From Antedon mediterranea (taxonomy: Eukaryota; Echinodermata; Crinoidea; Comatulida; Antedonidae), in NCBI RefSeq assembly GCF_964355755.1, contig NC_092670.1, forward strand, positions 33,903,795-33,967,794: a stretch of 64,000 nt of DNA, read 5' to 3'. Below, in pieces: positions 47,745-56,988 of this stretch. Under the pieces are notes generated by a model. It was given only the letters and a program-made list of their open reading frames with translations. It made no database searches and had not been told where the DNA came from. Position 1 is the first letter of the stretch, and the number at the start of each line of letters is the position of its first letter. A program made the translations under genes and the position numbers.

Positions 47745-48096
47745 GTAATTCAAACAGATGCCAAAACAAAGGTAAAGAAGCCCCTGCTTAATCTCTGCAA
47801 GACGCGATGGAGTGAGCGCCACGAAGCATACCAACATTTCAATTCCATATTTATTCATCTTGTTACATCTCTAGAGGTCATAGCTAGCTCATAGAATGCA
47901 TGTAGAAAGGTATGCTGAATACACAAGACCATGGAGTTCAGAGTCCAGAAATAGAGCAGGAGCACTTCTGAGAGGGATGACTGATTTTAATTTTATTGTC
48001 TCGTTTAAACTTGCTTACCATGGCTTGGCCCATTTGCATGGCATTACAATAAAACTCCAGAAACGGTCTTTAGACATCCTAGAAGCCCATGAAATG
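47745..48096 (+). pseudogene. hAT transposase exon 5
   Basis: Reads KPLLNLCKTRWSERHEAYQH, then VTSLEVIASS and a TAG at 47892-47894. The homologous reading continues in another frame (YAEYTRPWSSESRNRAGALL, FNFIVSFKLAYHGLAHLHGI, KRSLDILEAHEM) up to GTAAGA. A frameshift therefore lies near 47890. The 'TRWSxRxEA' and 'LQKRSLDI' blocks are characteristic of this group. Confidence 0.8.
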
Positions 48097-48309
48097 GTAA
48101 GATCAATTCAATGTTTAGATTGTATATTAAATCTACATTGAAAAACTCTTGGACTTGTTAACTAAATATTATTTGTACTAACATTACGATTATTATCTAT
48201 CATAACATTATTTATAATTAAAACTACTGGTGTTGAGAGGTATATTGCGGATACAGATGCTCAAATTATTGACGTATGTCAATTTTAGATTCGTTTATTA
48301 TTATTACAG

Positions 48310-49155
48310 GTAACGGATATAAAAAATCTGTACAAGCAGATACGAGATGACTGTGATTTCATGTTTAAGGAGTGTTATGAATCCGCGTGCAGAATGGCTA
48401 GGTCAGTGAACATAGAACCATCATTGCCAAGATGTGTTGCACGGCAAACCCACAGATCCAATGCGCCAGCGAGCTCCCCAGAGGAGTACTACAGGCGTAA
48501 TTTGGTCATACCATTCCTTGACCACGTTATAAGTGAACTAGAGGCTAAGTTTTCAGCTATGTATATATCACATTAAGTACAAAAATATCAGCAAAAGTTG
48601 TTACCGTTGTTATTTCATATTTATGGCCATCAATATTTTTCAGAGCTGGAAATTAACAGTTCAAAGCTGCTTGGTTTAATTCCATCAGTGATAATAGAAA
48701 AGCAAGTAGATATTTCTGCAACAGTAGCTCTGTACGAGGATGATCTGCCATCACCGGAACTGGTCTCTGCAGAAATGGTCAGATGGAAGGCTAAGTTCAA
48801 AAACATGGAGAAAGCGGCCTTACCATCCTCTGGTGCTACAGCAATAAAACATTGCGATAGTGAAATGTTTCCGAACATTTTTGTTCTTTTAAAACTGGCG
48901 TGTACATTTCCAGTAACGTCATGTGAATGTGAACGAAGCGCAAGTGTGTTAAGAAGACTTAATACGTATACTCGGTGTACCATGAATGAGGATCGATTGT
49001 CAGCATTAGCCCTCATGCATATCCACTACGACATTGATATCGATGTCTCAGAGACAGTCAATATCTTTAGTCAGCTAAATCCACGAAGGATGCAATTAAA
49101 AAACATCATTCATGAGTATAAACAGGGTCCGTATATGTTATGGAAAATGATTTAG
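48310..49155 (+). pseudogene. hAT transposase exon 6: C-terminal dimerisation domain
   Basis: Acceptor TTATTACAG, then VTDIKNLYKQIRDDCDFMFK and PASSPEEYYRRNLVIPFLDH. An in-frame TAA follows at 48574-48576. Then FPNIFVLLKLACTFPVTSCE, CERSASVLRRLNTYTRCTMN and LSALALMHIHYD form the hAT C-terminal dimerisation domain, with the third catalytic Glu in CER. The end is at TAG 49153-49155. Confidence 0.85.
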
Positions 49156-49974
49156 TTTTCAATGTCATTCATTGAACTGGAAAATTTACATTTGTTTCAT
49201 TCTTAAAAGAATAAAAGAATTAAAAGAATATTGTTTGTATTGTTTTAGATATAAAGGTTCAAACTGATGTCATAAAAGCATATAAATAGATTTCGAATAA
49301 TTGCGACACGACCGTTACTAGATTTCAAGTTCTGTGTCGTCAGTCGTCGTCGAGAGAACCTGCAAAACAGCGCATTCTACCTCTCCGCCGTGCGCACAAT
49401 GAATTGACCAATCGTCGCAAATCAAAAAGCTTCCTGATTGCTTTCACGAAATTGTTTTTATTCAAATCTATAATATATTTGATTTTTTCCTTCTTACACT
49501 GGAAGTGCACCGGCTTCCGCTCACCTATCGTCGAAGCAACATAAAATTCCGAGTGAATAATGATCAAACAATCCCACAAAACACGCGCATCTAACATACG
49601 GCAATTTCCAAAAAAATGTTATAGTTATTCACGTGTTTTTACCGGAAATAAAGTAATACAAATAGTTTTGCGTACTGCTAGCATGCTACACGGAAGTGTT
49701 ATTTCCGGCCAAATAGTTCCATATCTTGAATTGTATGTGCGAGAGCGAGAATACCATTTCCGGCCATCTAAGGGTGTCATTAAAATTCGCTTCGCCACAG
49801 GCCCTACAATTTTGGGGGGGATGAGGGGGTTGGTGGTCATTGCTTAAATATTTTGGGTCCGAACCCCCCCCCCCCACCTAGTCAGATCCTGGCTACGGCC
49901 CTGCTTCAAACCTTTGCAAATCACTGAACATTTTTCTAGGCTACCGGACTCGATCCCGTAGTCTATAGCTCGCA

Positions 49975-50310
49975 TAGATAAATCGAACGCCCTCTCAGCC
50001 GATGTTACGTGATGCTACGCCTGAGGGCGCACTACCATATCTAATGTACACATGGCTCGCTCTCTCTCGATCATCGTAGATGTTAGCGAACGTGTTATTA
50101 TATGTGCTTTAATAAACACTTGAGTAATCACAAGCACTAGAGTCTATTCTCGTTTCTTTCATATGGGTATGACACACGAAACATGGTGGCAAAGGCGTGA
50201 AACAAAATTAGACAACTAATGATAAAGAAAACGTTGTGTAAGTATAAGGAAGATATGGAAAGACAAGAACGTTTACGTCAAGAAGATATGGAAAAACAAG
50301 AACGTTTACG
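49975..50310 (+). mobile_element. LTR-retrotransposon 5' remnant
   Basis: A stretch with AATAAA ends in ...ACGAAACA and is followed by TGGTGGCAAAGGCGTGAAAC, which looks like a primer-binding site next to an LTR. Then comes a charged gag-like repeat (DMEKQERLRQE twice). It is cut at about 50311 by a truncated Helitron. The LTR start is uncertain. Confidence 0.4.
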
Positions 50311-51534
50311 TTTCGCTCGCCTACCATCTAGGTCGTGTCCACAGATGGTTCTCGAATACACAGAAATGTCAGCGTAAAAAAAATAGCGATTTTAAATGTG
50401 CGTACCGCAGGACTATAAATACATTGTCTTCAGAAACGAATAAATAGAAACGATGATTAATGTAGTCAACTGAAATTAGCACCCTGGGAATTAGGCCTAC
50501 TTCTGAAGGTGAAACTTGAGTCCAATTTTTATAATAACATTAGAGTTGAGGGATGGGGAAGAGGATGGGAAGAACAATGTTTAAATATATTCTTTATCCA
50601 CTCAGTAACGAAATATTGTTTCAAATGTTTTATAGGTCTATCAATAATATACCACTAAACACAGTAAAACATTTACGATTTAATACTTTTTTTTAAACTG
50701 TTCCTGTTATAGTCGATTGAAACGGTAAAGTATATGTAACGATACACCACTACGACGTTTATATTTTGTATAATTATTAACTAATACAAACGTTGAGAAG
50801 CAACTGTCAGTAATAAAGTTTTTATTTGTATATTGTGTGTTTATATATCCATCAGTAGAGCCTACCCACAGTCACAGTAATAAATGTTCTTTGTATAATG
50901 TGTTTATATGTCTAATAGAAACCACATTCTCAGTAAGAAAATTTCTATTCAAATGGCGACCAAAAATGGTTAATACGTATATATACAATATTTTCAATAA
51001 TAAAGTATTGCAATAAGTTTATTCTTCAAGGGCTCATAAATTTACCTACAAACTGGGAGTTTGAGAGATTGGAATGTTCCATTCATCGCAAGTCAATACA
51101 TTTGTACTAACGTAGGCCTATATTAAATCAAAATAGTATTTTTTAAAGAAAATCTGCCTGTCTTCAACATTATGATACTGTATTCGAGCTGTTCAACCGA
51201 TTTTCAGCTATTAAAAACAATTATCGTAGAAGGAAATAGGAAAATGCGAGGCATCTTCGTATTATTGTGTGGAGGTATTTTTCAAGAGGACATCCATTAG
51301 ACAGTGTATTCCACGATCGGAAAACACCCCTATTTGGGGCAAATCGTTGAACCTAAATTCGTTTTAATGGTCAATAACTAATTATCTAACTCAATTTAAT
51401 TATTAAACAGAGTTACATCAGGTGGTTAAAATCAGTACCGATATTCTAACCAACTTTATATACCATCGAGTAAACATTCTAGAAATAACGCGCGATTTAC
51501 CAAATTTTGGCCTTACGTAATTTATATATATAGA
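50311..51534 (-). mobile_element. Non-autonomous Helitron, copy 3 (3' hairpin truncated)
   Basis: A diverged copy of the Helitrons at 21702 and 24031. The right end (inverse) is TCTATATATATAAATTACG after an A. On the left only half the terminal hairpin ('tttcgctcgcctaccatcta') remains. Interior landmarks such as 'cacagatggttctcgaat' and 'gaaaacacccctatttgggg' are shared. Its equivalent of the small open frame is broken. Confidence 0.75.
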
Positions 51535-51544
51535 TTATGTTCTA

Positions 51545-52620
51545 TTTTATTATGCCGTATTTAAAAGTTGTATAGACTAAGAGTGGGTTAACTTTTGCCA
51601 CATCCGTGTATACTAGCCCCCAAAAACTCAAACAAAGAGTTTTGAGATTAGAAAGAGGGGGGGGGGGTGTAATAAATTACCATTCCTTAACATAGACAGT
51701 AACATAGTAACTACATAAACATTCTAGAATAAAAGTATGTTTAGATTTTAAAAACCATGTATAATTAATATAAGAACAATCAGGAACATTCCAGAAGTGC
51801 TATTAATAGAAACTGTAATCCAATAGAATAAGAAGTATAAAGAATGATCTAGAAGGATAGGATCATCTTGTATATAAATGGATGTAAAACTATTGTAAAG
51901 TTGTTGGATATTAGATTGTAAAAGTTATTGTGAAGCTGTTGTTTAAAGTGCTTACTGGATTGTTGTAAGTTGAAATTGATTGAAATTAAAGCTTTGTTTT
52001 TTAATTTATTTTACAACTTTGTGGATTTCCTAAAGTATTTTCAACCACTCGGAAACATACGTAAAGGGAGTTCGTGACAGTAGCGTCCGCTGTAGTTTGT
52101 GTGAAGTCTGAATTAATAATAGTTGTGCTATCATTAGTGTAACTGTCAACATAAGCACACATTTAAGGCGATCTATTGAAATATTTTCTGTGCGATCACC
52201 AAGATCAATTTTGAAATGTTTAGGTGTCCGTGATAAAACTTTAAAGGGTCCTTTATATGGGGGTTCGAGCGGTTTCCTGATTGCGTCTTTCCTTACAAAA
52301 ACGTGTCTCGTGGCATATAAAAAGGGCGTTGATATAGTTGTCGTGAAGTTGCTCGGTTAAAAATTGTAATCGTTTGTCGTAAATTCTTAGAAGCGGTATA
52401 AAATTCACCGGGTACGGATATTTGTGTACCATAAATTCGTCCAGCGACGCTGTGTCCTAGATCTATCTTCACTGCGGTGCGTATACCCAGTAATACTGAA
52501 TGTAAATTTTCCGTCCATCGATTGAAATCGTTTTGTGCTTTCATTTGGCTGCTGGACTATCAGTTGGTAATTAAACCTTAGTACCTTGCACATCATCCTC
52601 TGGATAAAGTCCTAGAAAGA
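51545..52620 (-). mobile_element. Gypsy-type LTR retrotransposon, 3' end
   Basis: Minus strand: an integrase C-terminal region (NDFNRWTENLHSVLLGIRTA, DLGHSVAGRIYG, PGEFY at 52400-52560). Then, after a frameshift near 52300, GPFKVLSRTPKHFKIDL and ENISIDRLK. Then comes a probable LTR beginning TGTCACGAACTCCC at 52079. The rest of pol is absent. The far LTR end is not defined. Confidence 0.65.
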
Positions 52621-52846
52621 CGTAATCTATTTTAAAGCAAATAGGGTTATAATATTCGTCAAAACAACGAAATAAATGAAGATGAATCAAATGGTGAAAT
52701 TATAGTACAAAATATAATCCATATCATACATCATACATTGTAATAAAAACAAAACATGTTGTCACATATTTTAAGAACTTTTAAGAACTTCGTGTAATAA
52801 AATAATAAAATTGATAATGGATGTTACTAAATCATTTACATTTTAG

Positions 52847-52963
52847 TGACACAATTTGCCGATGCTAAACAAAGTTCGACGCATGGTTCTGGTGCTAATG
52901 CATATAAAGCTATTGATGGAAATACAGATGGATTTTTTTTAAGAAATTCATGTACCCATACAG
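52847..52963 (+). CDS. Gene B exon 2: FTP lectin domain, first part
   Basis: Acceptor TTTTAG and donor ACAG|GTAAAT, phase 1 to 1. Reads TQFADAKQSSTHGSGANAYK, then AIDGNTDGFFLRNSCTHT. This is the start of the fucolectin / tachylectin-4 / pentraxin-1 (FTP) F-type lectin domain, with the 'A.QSS...AIDGNT......SCTHT' signature. The His of SCTHT is the family's usual fucose-contacting position. Confidence 0.85.
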
Positions 52964-53342
52964 GTAAATTTTTTTACATTTATTATTTATTAACGAATTA
53001 TAGCAGTTGCTGGTAAAGTACTGTGTCTATTCCACAGTAGGCCTATACTTCATTACTATTGAAATAAACAACAAACGAATTGCTTAACTACTGCGAAGTA
53101 GCTTTGTGTCGAGTGGAAGAGATAAGTAATATTGTTTGCCCTCTACTCTGACTTGATTGTATTTATCCTTAAGTACGTTATCGAGAACATTCTCAGGTTA
53201 GACTTTAGAACATCGATCTTGCGCTGAACTTGTAAAATAAAGTACTAGACCTGCTCTATGTGTCTATTTCTTGCATTGTATTTTCTGAAATATATGAGAA
53301 TGCCCTTCCCCTGAGTTCAAGTTCTTTTTTTATCTATTTAAG

Positions 53343-53435
53343 CTGAAGAACTTAACAATCCTTGGTGGTATGTTGATCTACAATCACAGACATCTATTTC
53401 AAAGATTGTAATATATAACAGACAAGACTGCTGTG
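53343..53435 (+). CDS. Gene B exon 3: FTP domain, middle
   Basis: Acceptor TATTTAAG, donor TGTG|GTAAGA, phase 1 to 1. Reads EELNNPWWYVDLQSQTSISK, then IVIYNRQDCC. The NPWW.VDL motif and NRQDCCGDR (completed in the next exon) match the F-type lectin R-x-D-x4-R fucose-binding signature and the adjacent-cysteine pair. Confidence 0.87.
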
Positions 53436-53682
53436 GTAAGAAGTCTTTTAATTCAATGCAGTAATGTAGATTTTATAATCAATCGGGAAATGAATGATGA
53501 TGAAAAAAATGAGTGTAGATTTCCAAATAAATATTTCCTCTGTTGTTGATTCATAAGTAAAGCTCGATGAATAAGATGTCATGGTACGCAGAAAAAATAG
53601 TGTGAAATTCAAGGATGAACTGGTTGACACTTGGATGAGGTCGTACGGTGCAATGTTATATGTATATACATTATATTATTAG

Positions 53683-53730
53683 GTGATTGCTATGTACTGA
53701 TGTTCGTGTTGGAAATAACACATTAGTACA
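53683..53730 (+). pseudogene. Decayed partial copy of exon 4 start
   Basis: TTATTAG|GTGATTGCTATGTACTGA...GTTCGTGTTGGAAATAACA resembles the true exon 4 start (ACTAG|GTGATAGGCTGGTAGGTG...GTTCGTGTTGGGAACAACA) only 100 bp downstream, including the acceptor. It has a TGA in frame. This is a local tandem duplication that has decayed. Confidence 0.6.
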
Positions 53731-53786
53731 TCAATATACATAATTGTACCTAATCTGTTCATTTTGTGTAACTTTATTGTAACTAG

Positions 53787-53999
53787 GTGATAGGCTGGTA
53801 GGTGCTGAAGTTCGTGTTGGGAACAACAAAGTTTCACCTTTTACTGGAAATGCACAATGTGTAGCTACTTTAACACCATCTATAGTTCTTTCAAATCCAA
53901 TCAAAATGGTATGTAACCAACCAATTACAGGACAATACGTCAGTGTATATCTTCCTGGAAATGAACCCCTCACTCTATGCGAAGTACAATTATATGCAG
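53787..53999 (+). CDS. Gene B exon 4: FTP domain, last part
   Basis: Acceptor AACTAG, donor GCAG|GTAAAC, phase 1 to 1, 71 codons. Reads GDRLVGAEVRVGNNKVSPF, then NAQCVATL, MVCNQPITGQYVSVYLPGN and LTLCEVQLYA. The 'RL.GAEVR.G', 'C....GQYV.V.LPG' and 'LTLCEVQ.YA' blocks complete a full F-type lectin domain with its expected cysteines. Confidence 0.9.
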
Positions 54000-55240
54000 G
54001 TAAACATTAAAGACATCTTCTTTTAACGAAAGCCAATAGGATGATTTTCCCCCTGCAATGAGGCAATTCAATGAAACTTGGAAACGTTGATCATGTTATA
54101 TAGAGCCTGTATCACCTACTAACGTAACAATCAGCTATTAATGTAACAATAACCACTAACGTAAAAAACAACCACTAATGTAACATTAACCACTAATATA
54201 ACCAAAATAAACATCCAATGTTACAATCCATCAACCACTAATGCCAGACATCGACTAGTATAGTACATGTTAGTCCGTCACAAGTCCTCTCACATTTTCA
54301 ACATTTGAAAACCGCAGAATACTCTCATAAAAAGTCTTTTCAAAAGTTGTTTCACAATTCTGGACTTTAAATACACTCTTACCCTTCAATTAAAAGAAGC
54401 TTTGCACATCGATATTCAGAAAATAAAACAATTGTCGCATCATCATTCATCATGCTTGTATTTAGTTTTGAAGTTTTTAAATACCCTTGCGGGTATACCA
54501 AAATTTTTTTATGCTGTCAGCTGTAAGGATAATACAGTATATCAGAAAACAAATTTATAAGGGCATTTTTTGTGTTTCAGTTTCTGACCCAGTAAACATG
54601 CGACCCAAATCCCTGTCAGAATTCTGGTATATGTAGCCCAAGATGTGGCGATTATTTAATCTGTTTGTGTAGCAACGCTGGGGGTTAAAGCTTGGATGGG
54701 AGACCATCTGGGAATACCGGGTGCTGTATATGGAGCTGGGGTCCCATTATGCATTTGAAATCAGCACTGCTGACTCTTAAAGCAGCTCCTGCATCTAATA
54801 TCTGCCTCAGACGTATTGGCTTATAAATCTCCTCCGGTTAAGGTGGGCACTGGATCACGAGAGAAGCCCTTGGTAAATTTTGGGACCAGCCAATGGTGAT
54901 TTAAACAATCCTGGCTTAGTCATCATTCAGATGAATGTAAGACTAATTGACATTGTCGCTTACGATCGACAGAAGTCGACCATATTAATTACGCAATACT
55001 CGCTGGTCCACTTAGGTATAACTACATGTAGTGTTTGTATTCTGGGGTATTAAATGAAAACGATAGGCCTCCTTCTCTTTCCCCTATCAACTGCTCGTCT
55101 TCTTCAGGTCTAACAACATCCTTAGGAGTCCTTTTTTCTTTATTCATATTTTATTTCTGTTCTCGACATAACTTTATTTTCTGTTTTCACAAGTGTTGTT
55201 ATAAATCATTGCTTTGTTCAATTAATTAATTTAATATTAG
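54000..55240 (+). other. Gene B intron 4 with 5S-derived SINE
   Basis: 1.24 kb. About 54115-54260 is a short tandem of 'accactaatgtaac' words. A 5S rRNA-derived SINE lies at about 54671-55010. A possible 11-nt micro-exon (TTTCTGACCCA after GTTTCAG at 54580) would end in phase 0 and is not needed, because exon 4 joins exon 5 directly in phase 1. Confidence 0.6.
54671..55010 (+). mobile_element. 5S rRNA-derived SINE (SINE3-like)
   Basis: 54671-54728 matches the 3' half of eukaryotic 5S rRNA, with CTTGGATGGGAGACC (box C region) and CTGGGAATACCGGGTGCTG almost unchanged. About 280 bp of non-5S body follows. The 5' half of 5S is absent or decayed, so this is not a working 5S gene. Confidence 0.7.
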
Positions 55241-55530
55241 AATCAACCTGGATTGATACACGTCAAGGACAGAACGGTCATTTGTCGGATATGATGGTTC
55301 ATAATGAAAAAATCAACATTGATTTACGAATTGCTCATGTTGTTAATTCTCGTTCTGCGATTCGATGCACCGCCTTCTGCCTGCTGGATCCAGCCTGCGT
55401 GTCTATTAGTTTTAATGAAATGGGTACATGTGAGAAGTACAGCCTCGTTGGGAGCGGTAGATATATCAGTAATGAAGATCCTAGCAAGAAATACTACGAA
55501 AGTAGCAAACACTATGGGGTTACAGTGTAA
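55241..55530 (+). CDS. Gene B exon 5: PAN/Apple domain and stop
   Basis: Acceptor AATATTAG, phase 1 entry. Reads ESTWIDTRQGQNGHLSDMM, then AIRCTAFCLLDPACVSISFN, GTCEKYSLVG and YYESSKHYGVTV with TAA at 55528-55530. The 'C..FCL.D..C.S.SFN.....C' pattern is a PAN/Apple module, a protein- or carbohydrate-interaction domain. A weak internal donor ACA|GTGTAA (phase 0) could splice on to the relic exon at 55774, giving a slightly longer tail ending IGCK. The AATAAA near 55908 is a plausible polyadenylation signal. Confidence 0.85.
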
Positions 55531-55773
55531 ATCATTCTTCGCGTAACGCTTACACTCAAATAGCTGCTGCATTGGCAACGAAAGGTCGCTATTACGCAAG
55601 CATTAGGCCTACATCGGCAGTTCATTTTGAACAAATCATTACCTTTATTATCAATATCAAACATACATTTAAATTAAACAGCTGCAAATGTATCATTCCT
55701 CAATTGTAAGGTATAGCCCGTTTTTTTTTTCTTCACTTCTACACAGTTGCTTATATATATTGTTTTTATTTAG

Positions 55774-55854
55774 ATCAGTATTCATGGACACATCGGTTGC
55801 AAATGATAATCATTGCCGAAAAGGTTTTAAAAATTCGTGAATAAGAGAATTGTA
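55774..55854 (+). pseudogene. Relic of the Cys-rich exon (gene B)
   Basis: Acceptor TTTATTTAG and donor TTGTA|GTAAGT are kept. The start ISIHGHIGCK matches gene A's IAIHGHTGC, but a TGA follows and about 45 bp of the middle, including the Cys-rich core, is missing. The tail 'attgccgaaaaggttttaa' aligns with gene A's 'attgccgaaaatgttaacg'. Gene B therefore lost this module, and no FAMeT exon is seen downstream. Confidence 0.65.
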
Positions 55855-56627
55855 GTAAGTTCTACATTAAAATCGTCTGTAACATAAAGAGACAATGCAA
55901 TGTGTAAAATAAATAAAGTAATTTTTGTCAGCATATTTGTTGATGTTTTTTAATTAATTGGAATTGAAGACTAAAGACTAAATGGTTTGAATTGGTTTCA
56001 ATTATCCAGCTGGAAGAAAAAAATGATAACAGAAATACTAATACTCTTAAACTGATCTCTTATATTAAAACTGTATGACTGTGTTGTTGTGTAAAGCTTT
56101 GATTATTACTGTATATTATTTGTATTTAAATGCATATGTTATTAATGTTATGTTGATTGAAGACAAATGGGGATTTGTAGAGGCTAGATGATTGGGGGTG
56201 GGGGGGGGGGGTTGTGGATTCGTAAATATCAGGGTACTCTTTGGTTTCATTATTATTACATTTGTATTATTATTGTTGTAAATCTTATAGTTAGCATTGT
56301 AATGTGTTTTTAGTAAATTTTGATTTTAGAACGCACCTTCATAACGAAGTCTGCCACTGTTACTGTATGTTCAAATACATTATTATTATTACTAAAAAAA
56401 ACTAAAGCGTTTCGCGCTCAAACAAACAGACGTGACTGATTATAATCAAAAATGTTTTGTTAAATTTTTAAATAAAATTGTTTGGGAAACTTTGTTCAAT
56501 GAAAACCGAGAAGGAGTCAACGCACGTGCCCAATAAATGCTTAAATAAAGTCCTATTGGTAAAAATTGTTTATCGTCCTATTTTTTCAAAAGCGTCGGTA
56601 GGGGGCGGTTCTTTTTCTAAGGTAGTA
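55855..56627. other. Gene B 3' flank, no gene seen
   Basis: AT-rich. Candidate polyadenylation signal AATAAA at about 55908; G-run near 56200. Nothing else is supported. Confidence 0.4.
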
Positions 56628-56988
56628 TTAAAGATGTATTGTCCCCCTGGAAATAATTTGTTTACATTTTTTTTTTTTTTGAATATGCCATTTTAATGTC
56701 ACATAATAGTTATTGACTTCGACCAAAAATTGAATCGAAAAAAAATGTATTTACCTGAAAAAATGGAATTTAAAGCAAAACATTTTCAAATTGGCTGCCA
56801 GCCGATGGATTTTTGGTTGAATTTAATCATTTATCATGTTAGTTTATAAGTGAAAACATAATTTTTTTCAGTTTTTTTTTTTCTACGGAAGTGATTAACT
56901 TTATTAAAACTACAAAATAATCTATTCAAAGTCTGATTTAATTAATCTTCATTTTTCATGTTTTTTTTTGGGACAATACATCTGTTAA
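56628..56988. mobile_element. MITE, 'TTAAAGATGTATTGTCCCC' family, best copy
   Basis: The left end TTAAAGATGTATTGTCCCCC and right end GGGACAATACATCTGTTAA are inverse copies. A TTAA at each outer edge may be the target duplication. Non-coding, 361 bp. Confidence 0.8.

Larger units (their letters stand above)
44497..49903 (+). mobile_element. Full-length hAT transposon with acidic-repeat transposase (inactivated)
   Basis: TIRs are CAGGCCCGTAGCCAGG at the left and, inverted, CAGGGCCGTAGCCAGG at the right, followed by G/C runs. A CTTCA direct repeat touches both ends, probably the remains of the 8-bp hAT duplication. It holds a six-exon, plus-strand transposase gene (44836-49155) of the ZMYM1-like / DUF4371 group. 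49160-49900 is a non-coding 3' region. It is disabled by in-frame stops and a frameshift. Confidence 0.9.
33460..52846 (+). other. Gene B intron 1 (19.4 kb, transposon-filled)
   Basis: It runs from GTAAGT at 33460 to the TTTTAG acceptor at 52846. The first 350 bp are clearly paralogous to gene C intron 1 (62959-63270). The rest is a large inverted repeat, two LINEs, a hAT element, a Helitron and LTR-element pieces, described separately. 33830-34540 and 44130-44496 hold nothing recognisable. Confidence 0.7.

Noticed and set aside
54581-54591. An 11-nt micro-exon between exons 4 and 5 of gene B
   Set aside because: It would end in phase 0 while exon 5 needs phase 1; direct joining of exons 4 and 5 gives a continuous frame.
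54671-54728. A 5S rRNA gene
   Set aside because: Only the 3' half is present and it runs into an unrelated SINE body.
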